NCBI GenBank assembly: GCA_964569245.1
Contig: CAZMTK010000001.1
Location: 124,001 to 188,000, forward strand
DNA length: 64,000 nt
Direction: 5' to 3'
DNA from: JAAYTY01 sp964569245
GTDB lineage: Bacteria; Fermentibacterota; Fermentibacteria; Fermentibacterales; Fermentibacteraceae
Position 1 is the stretch's first letter; each line of letters starts with the position of its first letter. The notes beneath the pieces were generated by a model. The model was not told the DNA's origin, did not search any database, and worked only from the letters and a program-made list of their open reading frames with translations. Shown piece by piece: positions 9,801-18,598 of this stretch. The translations under genes were made by a program, and so were the position numbers.

Positions 9801-10416
9801 CAGCGGCGTGGATGCCGCGAGGGCATTCGAATTCGGCAAGCTCCTCATGGGCAGGGACGGCACCAGGCCCAGACTCGTGGAGATCGCCTCGTACTGCTTC
9901 GAACGCTGGAAGAAGGGGGACAGGCCCCCCGAGGAGGAGTTCGTGAAGATGCTCCTCGCTGCGGGACTCAGGGCCGAGGCTTCGGAGGTCGCCCTGGCGT
10001 CCGGCCGCGACGACGTGCTGGGGCATGTCATGAGCGCGATCGAGCACCACAGAGCAGAATCCGCTCCCACCGGGCAGGCCCGTGCGCGCAGCCTGGTCTA
10101 CGCCGGGAGGTTCGCCGAGGCCTTCGAATCCCTGGCCGATGCAGGCGACGACGAGGCGCTCGACCTGAGAGCGTACGCGCTCTGGCGCATGGGCCGTCGC
10201 AACGCGGCGATATCCTCCTGGCTGGAGGCATACCGCACCACGCGCAGGCCCCTGTTCATCAGAAGGGTGCACTGGGCCCTCGACGAAGCGGGGTACGCTC
10301 TCGATGCCGGGGCGGTGGAGAAGTACATGGAATCGAGGCATCCCGGCGAGCTCGCACGCGTAGTCATCGGCAGGAGGCGCGGCGGCACCGGGCTTGGCAT
10401 CATTTCCTCAGTCTAG
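6823..10416 (+). CDS. giant alpha-solenoid (TPR-like) protein of unknown function
   Basis: A 1197-residue protein starting at ATG 6823, six bases after the transglycosylase stop. No signal peptide or membrane helix is visible, so it should be cytoplasmic. The whole chain looks helical, with repeated helix-turn-helix units containing Ala/Leu/Arg/Glu patterns such as LLAAAGRFDAAARELEKL and VYAGRFAEAFESLADAGDD, which resemble degenerate tetratricopeptide repeats. I cannot assign it to a named family. Its position between two peptidoglycan-cutting enzymes and next to another TPR protein suggests a scaffold linked to envelope growth or division, but that is inference from context only. Confidence 0.75.
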   Translation: MAIFESRQRKLFRSIKALSDAGAVDQAATRVEQELKTLIESPEIARELVAYLMDIAYPDLAARAGEEIIRAHRDLAGPIMRLLEERQADFPRSFELLRTLWQVKLRQRDFNGALEVVSKVDRATEARLFESLESSARNADRFAADRLLEGDIDRFISYSLALYRRGRENDALDALLRAAQRSARPDDRIPAIVEWIGTRKGDRAPLAVLYLVRVYLAAENVELALRNIPELFDAPEEIVTQAVSIVERDLLPLDLSSRGRIYFARLLAAAGRFDAAARELEKLVVEGELGAEIDAAVKDLATRASDSARPFLLLARFKKARGENTAALDALEKSFEKPDASSSPIAETAGDFLASGIDRDNSIARQLAALMVENGSVTEAVEALCRMVVPDPEWVQAQIQKLLLKDKNSAEILTLLAVVMLVRGRESESAVTMKHLQERKDRKSREDIVQVLSRFDSLMNSHPGLRRMRASMRGAAGREGEAASDWFSLMLQGDHIPPEGLHEIEQAGLHRTRARDLVSSGFRPGSPFEHMLTGLAALAVSEYELAEESLAQASSDPSLVGRIAEQIAILPDEALGRLDLGRLLAIFASSGAAKTVADIILRTKGSQSWRMDLVSKLSWGDRPAEVLFRLRAFLAEGKVALAGAAATDTGIVDPALTGLADFCRLVSEGSIETALRVVAPAVEDRRTSSLAAGVLESVLHEAGSSEALARRMLATAFSTEGRARDAVGVLEPVLGMPGVTQMLEDLASSNSGLVEAPLLLVRTAALEGEPERLRRYAGMALEIDPGRAGEICALCERVGSERHLGQCLFFAAELSDRYHLQADPETLLTKAVLMEPQIARQIAGRKNNGPGLRALCFLATANATGFADVMRRRQNLTVPVSAPVAELAIGSWRAETDGEAMTFLAGVLDAGGMEDRAIQVLSLLARDGIGAWKTSAGEKLLLAALEGRASRKVFWDSVRDPSVIQQALDGAMVEGLADSPTEELASAAGAVLASGVDAARAFEFGKLLMGRDGTRPRLVEIASYCFERWKKGDRPPEEEFVKMLLAAGLRAEASEVALASGRDDVLGHVMSAIEHHRAESAPTGQARARSLVYAGRFAEAFESLADAGDDEALDLRAYALWRMGRRNAAISSWLEAYRTTRRPLFIRRVHWALDEAGYALDAGAVEKYMESRHPGELARVVIGRRRGGTGLGIISSV

Positions 10417-10433
10417 GACGGGAAGGACCGGCG

Positions 10434-12347
10434 ATGAGCGAGAACGACAAGAGCGGATCCACCGCCTCCGTCACGACCGATCAGCTTCTGATCGGCATCG
10501 GCCAGCTCGTGAGGCAGCTTGCCGACCAGACGAAGAAGATGAGCGAAAGGCTCGACGCTCTGGACGGGCGGTTCTCAGGTGCGATGATCGAGAAGCTCGA
10601 CAAGATTGCCTGCCTCCTGTCCGCCCCCCTTCGATTCGACGCGCAGCCCGGCGGGCCGGCAGACAGCATGGCCGCACCGGGAGCGGAGCAGGCTGCAGCG
10701 AGCCTGGCCTCCATCGAGGAGAAGCTGTCGGCCATACTCGGCGTTCTCTCGATACCGCCGGCCCCCGTGACAGGGTTCGAAGCGGGCATTGACAAGCTGG
10801 GTGCCATCGAGAAGCGCCTCGAGACCATCCAGGAAGCCCTCTCCGCGGTTTCCGCAACTGCGTCCACCTCCGCTCCGGGGCTGGACATGAACGCCGTGAA
10901 GGCGGGACTGGAATCCGCCGCGGGATCCGCCGCAGGCGCGATCGACGCCTCCCTGGCCCGCGTCGGTGAGAGCATCACCGGCTCCGTTGCGAAAGCCGCA
11001 GAAGAGACGGCCGGCTTGCTGAAGGCCCATCAGGAGAAGCTGGAAGCTCTGGAGAAGGCGATCGCCGCGCTTTCTGCCGGGGATCCGTCGTCGCGGGTCG
11101 TCGAAGCGGTGAGCGGTCTGAGGAGCGAGATCGCCGCATCGTCGGCCGCGTCGTCCAGGACGTTCGAAGAGACGGTGAGGACGGCGGCCGAGGCCGTCTC
11201 GACGAGCATCTCCGAGATGGGGGGCAGGCTCGACTCCATTCATGCCGCGGTGACATCGGTCGTCGAGAAGGGCGGCACGGCCCTGCTGGAGGAGACAGTC
11301 GCCGCCGTGCGGACCGACATCGGCATCTCATCGAAGGAGATCGCAGGACGGGTAGATGCCGCCTTCAGATCGGCTGCGGACGATCTGGGCAACCGCATGG
11401 AATCGGGCAGGCAGGATCTGTCTGCCGCTTTGAAGGCTCTCGAGGAAAAACTGACATCGCTGTCCGGGGCGGTATCCGGACTCGAGAAGGTCATAGTCTC
11501 CTCTTCCGAGCCGTCAGGGAAGGCTCTCTCCGCGCTCACGGAGCTCAGGGAACAGGTCTCCGCTGCCTCCGAGGCGGTGGTTTCCGCCGTGTCAGCGGCA
11601 GGCAGGGACGGGGCTGCATCCATAGCCGGCAAGCTCGACTCGGTCGCCTCCACGGTTTCCGGCTTCCCTCAGTCGGTCGAGAGGATGCGCGAGGCCCTCG
11701 AGGGCAGGATGGCGAAGCTGGAGGAGAGATCCGCAGGTGTGATGGAAGCCGTGAGCGGCTCGCTCGACGCCCATGGAAGAACGCTTGATTCCATGAAGGA
11801 TCTGCTCGACTCCTCCGCAGGCGAACAGAAGCAGGCCCTCGAGAAGATGACCGACCTCCTCCAGGTCCATCGCGACCAGCTGCTGCGCGAACAGGTCGAG
11901 GACCTCAACAACGAGGCCATCCACTCCTTCAACGACGGCCGCTTCACCGATGCCGCCTCGGCCCTGGAGAAGGCGGTGGCCCTCGAGCCGGACCGTCCCG
12001 AGCTGTGGACGAACCTCGGCCACGTGAGGTCTTCGCTCGAGGACGTCGAGGGCGCAGAGGTGTGCTTCAGAAAGGCGCTCTCTCTCGCCCCTGACCTGAA
12101 GCCGGCCCTCTCGGGCCTGGGCGTGCTGCTGATCAAGGCGGGCAGGCCGCAGGAGACGCTCGACTTCCTGCGCAGGTTCCTCGACGAGACGCCTCCCTCG
12201 GCAAGGGTCACCATAGCCTATGCGAGGGCGCTCACCGCCCAGGGCAGGCACGCCGAGGCAGCCGCCCTTCTTCAGAAGGTCTCGACGGCCATTCCCGGCA
12301 ATCCGGACCTCGAGGCGGAGCTGGCGAGGTACACGGAGAAGAGTTGA
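10434..12347 (+). CDS. long coiled-coil protein with C-terminal TPR domain
   Basis: A 637-residue protein starting at ATG 10434, with GGAAGGA upstream. Residues 1-60 form a short charged helical head. Residues about 60-470 are an Ala/Ser/Glu/Lys-rich region with repeated IEEKLSAI, LDSI and VEKA-type heptads, suggesting an extended coiled coil similar in texture to chemoreceptor signalling helices but without their hairpin tip. About three TPR units follow near the C-terminus (for example SFNDGRFTDAASALEKAV and LWTNLGHVRSSLEDVEGA). No signal peptide or membrane helix. Translation is probably coupled to the next gene, whose TTG start overlaps this stop. Function unknown; probably a partner of the solenoid protein upstream. 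Confidence 0.75.
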   Translation: MSENDKSGSTASVTTDQLLIGIGQLVRQLADQTKKMSERLDALDGRFSGAMIEKLDKIACLLSAPLRFDAQPGGPADSMAAPGAEQAAASLASIEEKLSAILGVLSIPPAPVTGFEAGIDKLGAIEKRLETIQEALSAVSATASTSAPGLDMNAVKAGLESAAGSAAGAIDASLARVGESITGSVAKAAEETAGLLKAHQEKLEALEKAIAALSAGDPSSRVVEAVSGLRSEIAASSAASSRTFEETVRTAAEAVSTSISEMGGRLDSIHAAVTSVVEKGGTALLEETVAAVRTDIGISSKEIAGRVDAAFRSAADDLGNRMESGRQDLSAALKALEEKLTSLSGAVSGLEKVIVSSSEPSGKALSALTELREQVSAASEAVVSAVSAAGRDGAASIAGKLDSVASTVSGFPQSVERMREALEGRMAKLEERSAGVMEAVSGSLDAHGRTLDSMKDLLDSSAGEQKQALEKMTDLLQVHRDQLLREQVEDLNNEAIHSFNDGRFTDAASALEKAVALEPDRPELWTNLGHVRSSLEDVEGAEVCFRKALSLAPDLKPALSGLGVLLIKAGRPQETLDFLRRFLDETPPSARVTIAYARALTAQGRHAEAAALLQKVSTAIPGNPDLEAELARYTEKS

Positions 12348-14572
12348 GGCGGCTGGAAGCCGTCCTCGCAGCCCTCGCGCTCTCTTGCGCGCGCCTGGGG
12401 AGCATCGAGGGGGGCGTACCCAGCCTTTCTGCCGGCCCGGGATCCTTCGAGGAGCAGGCCGCACTCCTCGAGGCTTCCGGGGACGCCGGCGGGGCTGCTC
12501 GGCTGTATTCCGCAGCCGCCTCGCTCAGGGAGCCCGGGGATCCCGTTCGCCGGGCTGACGCCATCGCGGCGTGCAGGCTCGCCGAAGAGCGCGATTCATC
12601 CTCCGCGCTGATCCTCCTGGAGGACGCTTCCGACAGCCTCGGGATGGTTCTGGCGGCGAAGGCGGGCGGAACCGCCGCATGGCCCTCGATAAGGTCTGTC
12701 GCACAGTCGCGCCGCTCCATCCTGACGGGCTACGCGGCCCTCCTGGCGGCCGATTCGCTGTGCAAGCACGGCAGGCCGGCCGAAGCAGCCGAGGCATTGT
12801 CCATAGCCGAGTCCTGCGGACTCTGCCCGTCCGTCCAGCCGGAGGTCGAACTCCTCAGGTACAGGCTCATGCTGCTCGAGGGCGATCTGCAGGGTGCCAC
12901 GGCACAGAGGCTGAGATTCGCCTCGGACAGCGTGCTCCAGAGCCGGATGTACCGGGCTCTGGGAGCATGGCGTCTAGCGAACGGCATCGACGACTGGCAA
13001 GGCGCTCTCGAAAGCTCCATCAGGCTGTGGCCCGCAGGAGACATCCACAGGACATCGTGGCTCCTCCTGCGCGAGGGTCTTCTCGAGGACTCGGCGAGGG
13101 CTTCGCGGCTGGCCGACGCTCTCTATTCGGGCGGTCTGTGGAACGAGCTGTTCGAGCTCGCGACGGCTTCGGCGGCGCCCGCCGCGCGCTGCGTGTACCT
13201 GGCCGGACGCACTCGCGACAGGCTGGGGTTCTACGGCGAGGCATGCGATCTCCTCGGATGCTATCTCGAACGGTGGCCCTCCGGTCCGGATGCCGAACAG
13301 GCGCTTTCGAACCTGGCCCTCGACATCGCCAGATCCGGCCTTCCCGATTCCGGGCTCGCCCTTCTCTCCGAGCTGGAGGCCAGGTGGCCCGCAAGCCCGA
13401 GACGGGGGAACATCCCCTGGTTCAGGGGGAGCATCCTCGCAGAGCAGGGCAGGTGGGAGGAGGCGCTCCCTCAGTTCAGGAGAACCGCAGCGGAGTATCC
13501 CTCGAACGTCACAGCCGACGACTCTCACTTCTTCGCGTGTCTCGCCCTCATCGAGACCGGACGGTATCCCGGCGCGGCCGAGGAGCTCCGGGCATTCCTG
13601 CGCTCCTTCCCGTCGAGCGTCTATGCACCGTCGGCGCGCTATCTGCTGGGGGCGGTGATGCTGCGCAGGATGAACGACCCGGCCGGTGCGGACACTCTGC
13701 GGCGCCTCGCAGACGAGTCGCCCGAGACTCTTCCGGCCGAATTCGCGCGGCTTCTGCTCGGCATCGGTCCGCCGCTGCCGGAAGCTGCGGGGTCGTCGCT
13801 CTCGGAGTGGATGATCTCCGGAGGGATCGCTCCCTGCAGCACCACGTCGCAGATGAGGGCCGCTCTCGTGCTGATCGATGCAGGACTGCGCCGCTGGGGA
13901 ATCGGCGAGCTGAGGATGGCCGAAACCGCGGCTGGGGGGGCGGAGTTCCTCGCGCAGTTCTATCTTGACCACGGAATCTGGGAGCGGATGCCGACATCGG
14001 GCTGGAGGCTTGCTTCGAGGATGCCAGGACCGTGGCCGAGGGAGGTGTGGATGCTGCGGTACCCCGAAGCATGGCCCGACCAGGTGTTCGCCGCGAGCTC
14101 CCGCTACGGCTTCGACCCGCTTCTGACATGGAGCATCATGAGGCAGGAGAGCATGTTCCAGCCCTCGTGCCATTCGCCGGCCGGGGCCAGGGGCCTGATT
14201 CAGATGATACCCAGCACTTCGGAGATGGTCGCAGAGGAGATGGGCTGGGACGACTACTCTCCGGACAGGCTCTACGAGCCGGCTGTCTCGCTCGACTACG
14301 GGCTGTGCTACCTGTCCGGTGTCGCAGCCGGGATGCCCGGAGTCGTCCAGCTCCTCGCCGCATACAACGGAGGTCCGCACAACGCCGCAGGCCGCTGGGG
14401 GGCGTCCACCCTTCCGGACGACCTGTTCTTCGCGAGGATAACCTTCAACGAGACCCGGCTGTACGCCGAAAAGGTCTTCTGGAACTACCGCATCTACAGA
14501 TGGCTCTACCCGGACCACGCGGCCCTCGCCCAGCAGCGGTTCGCCAGGCGGCCGGTTCTTGCCTTCGACTAG
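12344..14572 (+). CDS. Slt-type lytic transglycosylase lipoprotein with TPR-like body
   Basis: A 742-residue protein. TTG 12344 overlaps the preceding stop (TTGA), giving MRRLEAVLAALALSC, a lipoprotein signal with a likely acylated Cys at residue 15. The long middle (about 20-560) is helical repeat, as in the soluble Slt70 U-domain. The C-terminal catalytic domain has SIMRQESMFQP with catalytic Glu602, then GLIQMIPST and LLAAYNGGP, the Slt hallmarks. It would cut glycan strands in the periplasm with production of anhydromuropeptides. The gene is last of the 5425-14572 run. Its stop shares the palindrome CTAG with the stop of the convergent gene on the other strand. Confidence 0.88.
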   Translation: MRRLEAVLAALALSCARLGSIEGGVPSLSAGPGSFEEQAALLEASGDAGGAARLYSAAASLREPGDPVRRADAIAACRLAEERDSSSALILLEDASDSLGMVLAAKAGGTAAWPSIRSVAQSRRSILTGYAALLAADSLCKHGRPAEAAEALSIAESCGLCPSVQPEVELLRYRLMLLEGDLQGATAQRLRFASDSVLQSRMYRALGAWRLANGIDDWQGALESSIRLWPAGDIHRTSWLLLREGLLEDSARASRLADALYSGGLWNELFELATASAAPAARCVYLAGRTRDRLGFYGEACDLLGCYLERWPSGPDAEQALSNLALDIARSGLPDSGLALLSELEARWPASPRRGNIPWFRGSILAEQGRWEEALPQFRRTAAEYPSNVTADDSHFFACLALIETGRYPGAAEELRAFLRSFPSSVYAPSARYLLGAVMLRRMNDPAGADTLRRLADESPETLPAEFARLLLGIGPPLPEAAGSSLSEWMISGGIAPCSTTSQMRAALVLIDAGLRRWGIGELRMAETAAGGAEFLAQFYLDHGIWERMPTSGWRLASRMPGPWPREVWMLRYPEAWPDQVFAASSRYGFDPLLTWSIMRQESMFQPSCHSPAGARGLIQMIPSTSEMVAEEMGWDDYSPDRLYEPAVSLDYGLCYLSGVAAGMPGVVQLLAAYNGGPHNAAGRWGASTLPDDLFFARITFNETRLYAEKVFWNYRIYRWLYPDHAALAQQRFARRPVLAFD

Positions 14573-15906
14573 TCCGCGACTCTCCACACGGCAACGGAAT
14601 CGGAGCCGCAGACGACTCCAGCCGGACTTCGGAACCCGGCAGTGAAGACGGCCCGTCCGTCAGCCTCGACGAGGAGATCCGCGTACTGGTCCGGGAATGC
14701 CACCAGCCAGTCGGCTCTGCACGCTATCCAGGGCCATCCGGCTCTTCCCGGCCCCGGAAGCCTCTCGGGGGTAGCCAAACCGTCCAGATCCAGCACTTCG
14801 AGTCCTGTCAGCCACTTCATCGCCCCTATGTCCGCCGATGCGACTGTCTCGTCCGGAGCGGCCACGGAGGCGACGAACCCGGCCGGGAGGATGTCTATGT
14901 GCATCACATCCTCCGATGCCCGCAGACGGAGTCCGGCGAACCAGAGCACCGCGGGGAGGGAGGAGGCGAGGAGCGCGAGTCTGGAGATGCCCCGGACCCT
15001 GTCCGTCAGCCCCTCCAGCCAGGCCGAGGCGGTGAGGCCTGCCGCGAAGAGCGCCGGGACGTAGTAGCGGAGCTGGAACCACGGATTCGGCTGAGTGGCG
15101 AGCGCGGCGGCAAGGAGGAGGGGCGCCGCGAAGGCTTCCGGTCTCCTCCGCCTGGCGAGGGAGAGCATTCCGGCTGCTGCCGCTGGCATGACCAGCGGCG
15201 CCGTCGCGGCGAGCCTCCATGCCAGTGAGACCAGTTCTGCTGCGGATGGAGGGAAGGCTGTCTGCTTAGCGTAGAAGGTCGTCGGGAGGGGTCTTCCGGC
15301 GGCATGCAGGTTCCAGACGATCCACAGCGCCGAGGCCGCTGCGGCAGGCGCGAGAGCCAGGGCCGCCCCGCGGATTCCACCCTTCCGGTGCCTGACCAGC
15401 ACAAGCGGCGCGAGCACCGCGAGCTCCGGTCGGGCGAGAAGGGCGCCGGCAGCCAGCATCCCGTCGCGAAGGGGGGACGGCGGACTGGCCAGGGTCCTCC
15501 ACACCAGCGCCAGGAAGAGGCATGCGAGCGCGGTCTCCATCCCGCTCGAAGCATGGAACAGGAACGGCCCAGTCAGCAGGACCGGCCATGCAGATGCGCC
15601 TCCCAGAAGGAGCGCCGTGCATGCGCAGAGCACCGAGAGGGTCATCAGAGCAGCCGGGGCGCTGCCGGCCGCCGTCGAAGCCAGAGCCGACGGGAGAAGC
15701 CAGAGCGGGCTCGTGAAGCCCGAGGAAGGCCGGCCCTCGTTGAAGCATAGGGGGTTTGAAGAGAGGAGGCTCCTCCCGTAGACGAGGTGTATGTAGGTGT
15801 CGTCCATCGGTGGAATCATGCCCGACGCGACAACCAGGGCGGCAGATGCGGCAGCGACCGCAAGAGCTGCCGGCAGACCCGATCGAGGAGTTCGGAATGC
15901 CTTCAT
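14569..15906 (-). CDS. polytopic GT-C-like glycosyltransferase
   Basis: A 445-residue membrane protein from ATG 15906. An upstream TTG is possible but adds only polar residues. Many hydrophobic helices alternate with short loops. The first loop reads PPMDDTYIHLVYGRSLL, followed by SSGFTSPLW, the Asp-Asp loop and 'EG.psSG.tsPLW' signature of GT-C enzymes related to arabinofuranosyl and dolichyl-phosphate-mannose transferases. Such enzymes move a sugar from a polyprenyl phosphate to an acceptor outside the membrane. Acceptor and donor cannot be told. The C-terminal third is a non-membrane domain. It converges on the Slt gene and diverges from the SGNH lipoprotein. Confidence 0.72.
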   Translation of the reverse strand: MKAFRTPRSGLPAALAVAAASAALVVASGMIPPMDDTYIHLVYGRSLLSSNPLCFNEGRPSSGFTSPLWLLPSALASTAAGSAPAALMTLSVLCACTALLLGGASAWPVLLTGPFLFHASSGMETALACLFLALVWRTLASPPSPLRDGMLAAGALLARPELAVLAPLVLVRHRKGGIRGAALALAPAAAASALWIVWNLHAAGRPLPTTFYAKQTAFPPSAAELVSLAWRLAATAPLVMPAAAAGMLSLARRRRPEAFAAPLLLAAALATQPNPWFQLRYYVPALFAAGLTASAWLEGLTDRVRGISRLALLASSLPAVLWFAGLRLRASEDVMHIDILPAGFVASVAAPDETVASADIGAMKWLTGLEVLDLDGLATPERLPGPGRAGWPWIACRADWLVAFPDQYADLLVEADGRAVFTAGFRSPAGVVCGSDSVAVWRVAD

Positions 15907-16038
15907 GAGGGCCGTTCTGCAGACTCCGTCGCCGTCCGTCAACCCCGGCGCCCGCCCCGGTGACCGAAGCCCCTCGCTTCTGCCCTGAGTTGACCGGGGC
16001 GGACATACCCGTCAGAGTTGCGCCAGAAGGAGGTGTCT

Positions 16039-17121
16039 CTGAAGAGGCTCATCGCTGCCGCCGCCGCGATTCATGCTCTTTCCTGCGGCTCGAGCCCCGA
16101 GGAGCCCGAGTTCGTGTCCCTGGATGTCTCGGTCTCGGTGAGGTCCATGTCGGCCCTCGGCGTCGAGGCCGGCTATTGCTGCGGCATCCTGTCCGACGGG
16201 TTCGGCTGCGCCGGGTTCGAAGTGCTGCTCGACGGAGACGTAACCGACACGCTGGTGGGCGGATTCGAGCCGGGAAGCCCGGCCTTGTCGGTCTTTCTGA
16301 GGGAGTCGGAACAGGGGCCGGACCTGGCCTCGGGCTGGGCGGGGCTCGACATGCAGGGCCTCGAGGCCCTCCCACTGGGTCTTCGCGCCCGCTACCACAG
16401 GAATCCGGGCGAGTTCGACATCGAGGTCGAGGCCGGGAATCAGGGAATCCCCGACCGGCCTGACTCCATACTCTTCGTGGGCAACAGCTACACGTTCGCC
16501 AACGGAGGGCTGGACAGCATCTTCACAGAGTTCTGCTCCTCCGCCGATCCGGAGTGGGATGTCACTGCGGGAATGTACGCTGTGGGCGGCTATACCCTGG
16601 AGGACCACTACGGAGACCCATCCTGCCTCGACATGATCGCCCGGGGCTGGGACCTCGTGATCCTGCAGGAGCAGAGCACCAGGCCGATCGAGAACCCCGC
16701 CCTGATGTGGGAGTATGCCTCGCTTCTGGCAGATGCGATCGAGGAGGCTGGAGCCAGACCGGGCTTCTTCATGACCTGGGCCAGGGAGTACGACCCCTCC
16801 ATGACAGGACCTCTGGACTGCGCCTACTCGCATGCGGGAGCCCTGACGGACGGCATGGTTTCCCCGGTTGGGCTCGCCTGGGCAGGAGTGAGACGCGCGG
16901 CGCCGGGCCTCGACCTGTACGAGGCGGACGGCAGCCACCCGAGCCAGGCCGGGACCTATCTCACGGTGTGCACCATGTACGCCGCAGTGACCGGGCAGAG
17001 CCCCGTCGGAGTCGGCTATTGCTGCGACCCTTCTCTTTCCCCCGAGGAGAAGCTCGTTCTGCAGGAGGAGGCGCTGGAAGCAGTTCTTGAATACGGGCAG
17101 TCGGACTGGCGCCACTTCTAG
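16039..17121 (+). CDS. SGNH-hydrolase lipoprotein
   Basis: A secreted lipoprotein with an SGNH (GDSL-like) esterase fold. I choose CTG 16039 because AAGGAGG lies six bases upstream and the product then begins M-K-R-L with lipobox ALSC. GTG 16033 overlaps the ribosome site and TTG 16018 has none. Residues about 20-135 are a beta-rich N-terminal part of unknown type. The catalytic part begins with ILFVGNSYTFANGG (block I, nucleophile Ser) and has the late DGSHPSQAGTYL (block V, Asp and His). Family members deacylate sugars or lipids outside the cell. The substrate is unknown. It stands alone between a divergent glycosyltransferase and kbl. Confidence 0.8.
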   Translation: MKRLIAAAAAIHALSCGSSPEEPEFVSLDVSVSVRSMSALGVEAGYCCGILSDGFGCAGFEVLLDGDVTDTLVGGFEPGSPALSVFLRESEQGPDLASGWAGLDMQGLEALPLGLRARYHRNPGEFDIEVEAGNQGIPDRPDSILFVGNSYTFANGGLDSIFTEFCSSADPEWDVTAGMYAVGGYTLEDHYGDPSCLDMIARGWDLVILQEQSTRPIENPALMWEYASLLADAIEEAGARPGFFMTWAREYDPSMTGPLDCAYSHAGALTDGMVSPVGLAWAGVRRAAPGLDLYEADGSHPSQAGTYLTVCTMYAAVTGQSPVGVGYCCDPSLSPEEKLVLQEEALEAVLEYGQSDWRHF

Positions 17122-17242
17122 CGCGATACTCCCCCGCGCCGGTCCGGAGCCTTAGATTACCTAGTCTGTTCATCGTGCCTCGTCAACAACCAAATGACCG
17201 GAGCGGCCGCTCTGAGCCCGCCCCGGCGAAAGGCGGAGCGTC

Positions 17243-18487
17243 ATGTCGAGGAGAATTCTCGCCGATCTCGAGAAGCAGATCGAAGACAGGAAAAGCAGGG
17301 GACTCTACAAGGAGGAGCGCATCATCGAGTCCCATCAGGGCGCCGAGATCGAGGTGGGCGGGAGGAAGGTGCTGAACTTCTGCGCGAACAACTACCTCGG
17401 CCTGTCGAGCCACAGGGAGGTCCTGAAGGCCGCAAGAGAGATGATCCGCCACAGGGGCTACGGCCTCTCGAGCGTGCGCTTCATCTGCGGCACCCAGGAC
17501 ATACACAAGCAGCTAGAGAGGAAGGTCAGCGAATTCCTCGGCACCGAGGATACCATACTCTATGTCGCATGCTTCGACGCCAACGGCGGCGTGTTCGAGC
17601 CGTTCCTGGACCAGGACTGCGCGATAATCGCAGACCAGCTCAACCACGCCTCCATCATAGACGGCGTACGGCTCTGCAAGGCCAAACGCTATGTCTACGC
17701 CCACACCCAGATGGGCTCCGGCGAGTACGAGTTCGACGGCAAGACGCTCCCCGGACTCGAGAGGATCCTCCAGAGCGAGGAGGTGAGGGGCTGCAAGTAC
17801 CGGATGATCGCCACCGACGGCGTCTTCAGCATGAACGGAGATCTCGCGCCGCTGGACAGGATCTGCGAGCTTGCCGACAGGTACGACGCGCTGGTGATGG
17901 TCGACGACAGCCATGCATCGGGCTTCATCGGGAAGACCGGCCGCGGCACCCATGAGTACTTCGGCGTGATGGACAGGGTTGACCTGATCACTACGACCTT
18001 CGGCAAGGCTCTCGGCGGTGCGAGCGGCGGTTGCACGAGCGGGCGCAGGGTGATGATCGAGTGGCTGCGCCAGGTCTCGAGGCCCTACCTCTTCAGCAAC
18101 ACCCTCTCGCCCAGCGTGGTCGGCGGCACTCTCAAGGTGCTCGAGCTCCTCTCCTCCACTACGAGGCTTCGCGACAAGCTCGAGAGGAACCAGAAGTACT
18201 TCCGCAGGAGGATGACGAGGGCGGGCTTCGACATCATCAAGGGAGACCACCCGATAGTCCCGATAATGTTCAGGAAGTTCACTCCCCACGACGCTCCCGT
18301 CGCGCAAGCCTTCGCCAGGGACATGCTCGAGGAGGGCATCTACGTCGTCGGGTTCTTCTACCCGGTCGTGGCCATGGGCCAGTCGCGCATACGGGTCCAG
18401 CTCTCCGCCGCCCACTCGAAGGCTCATATAGACAGGGCGATCGAAGCCTTCATCAAGGTGGGCAGGAAGCATGGAGTGATCTCCTAG
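17243..18487 (+). CDS. kbl: glycine C-acetyltransferase (2-amino-3-ketobutyrate CoA ligase)
   Basis: A 414-residue PLP enzyme of the alpha-oxoamine synthase family. It cleaves 2-amino-3-oxobutyrate with CoA to glycine and acetyl-CoA during threonine breakdown. Visible family features are NFCANNYLGL, RFICGTQDIHKQLE, the cofactor-binding DDSHASGF, and Lys255 in TTFGKALGGASGG, the Schiff-base lysine. The start region LADLEKQIEDRKSRGLYKEER matches Kbl rather than serine palmitoyltransferase or BioF. Threonine dehydrogenase, the usual partner, is not adjacent, so it may be elsewhere or another aldehyde route may be used. A strong hairpin follows the stop codon. Confidence 0.92.
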   Translation: MSRRILADLEKQIEDRKSRGLYKEERIIESHQGAEIEVGGRKVLNFCANNYLGLSSHREVLKAAREMIRHRGYGLSSVRFICGTQDIHKQLERKVSEFLGTEDTILYVACFDANGGVFEPFLDQDCAIIADQLNHASIIDGVRLCKAKRYVYAHTQMGSGEYEFDGKTLPGLERILQSEEVRGCKYRMIATDGVFSMNGDLAPLDRICELADRYDALVMVDDSHASGFIGKTGRGTHEYFGVMDRVDLITTTFGKALGGASGGCTSGRRVMIEWLRQVSRPYLFSNTLSPSVVGGTLKVLELLSSTTRLRDKLERNQKYFRRRMTRAGFDIIKGDHPIVPIMFRKFTPHDAPVAQAFARDMLEEGIYVVGFFYPVVAMGQSRIRVQLSAAHSKAHIDRAIEAFIKVGRKHGVIS

Positions 18488-18509
18488 CGTTCCCGGGGCC
18501 GGCCTTCAC

Positions 18510-18545
18510 GAGGCCCCTCCGCGCCAGCGGCGGGGCCTCTTCTTC
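18510..18545 (+). terminator. rho-independent terminator after kbl
   Basis: An inverted repeat of GAGGCCCC and GGGGCCTC, extended inside by CCGC/GCGG, is followed by TTCTTCT. It lies 22 bases past the kbl stop and before the next transcription unit. Confidence 0.8.
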
Positions 18546-18598
18546 TACGCTTCCCGCGGCGGGCTCGAAAGATTAGTTTTCCCTCCAGGGAGGATGGC

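Noticed and set aside
7605..10070. Open frame of about 820 codons antisense to the solenoid gene
   Set aside because: Ser/Arg/Pro-rich, without family features; a shadow of the plus-strand gene.
17243..18487. Serine palmitoyltransferase or BioF instead of Kbl
   Set aside because: The N-terminal and RFICGTQDIH segments fit glycine C-acetyltransferase better; no lipid or biotin genes nearby.
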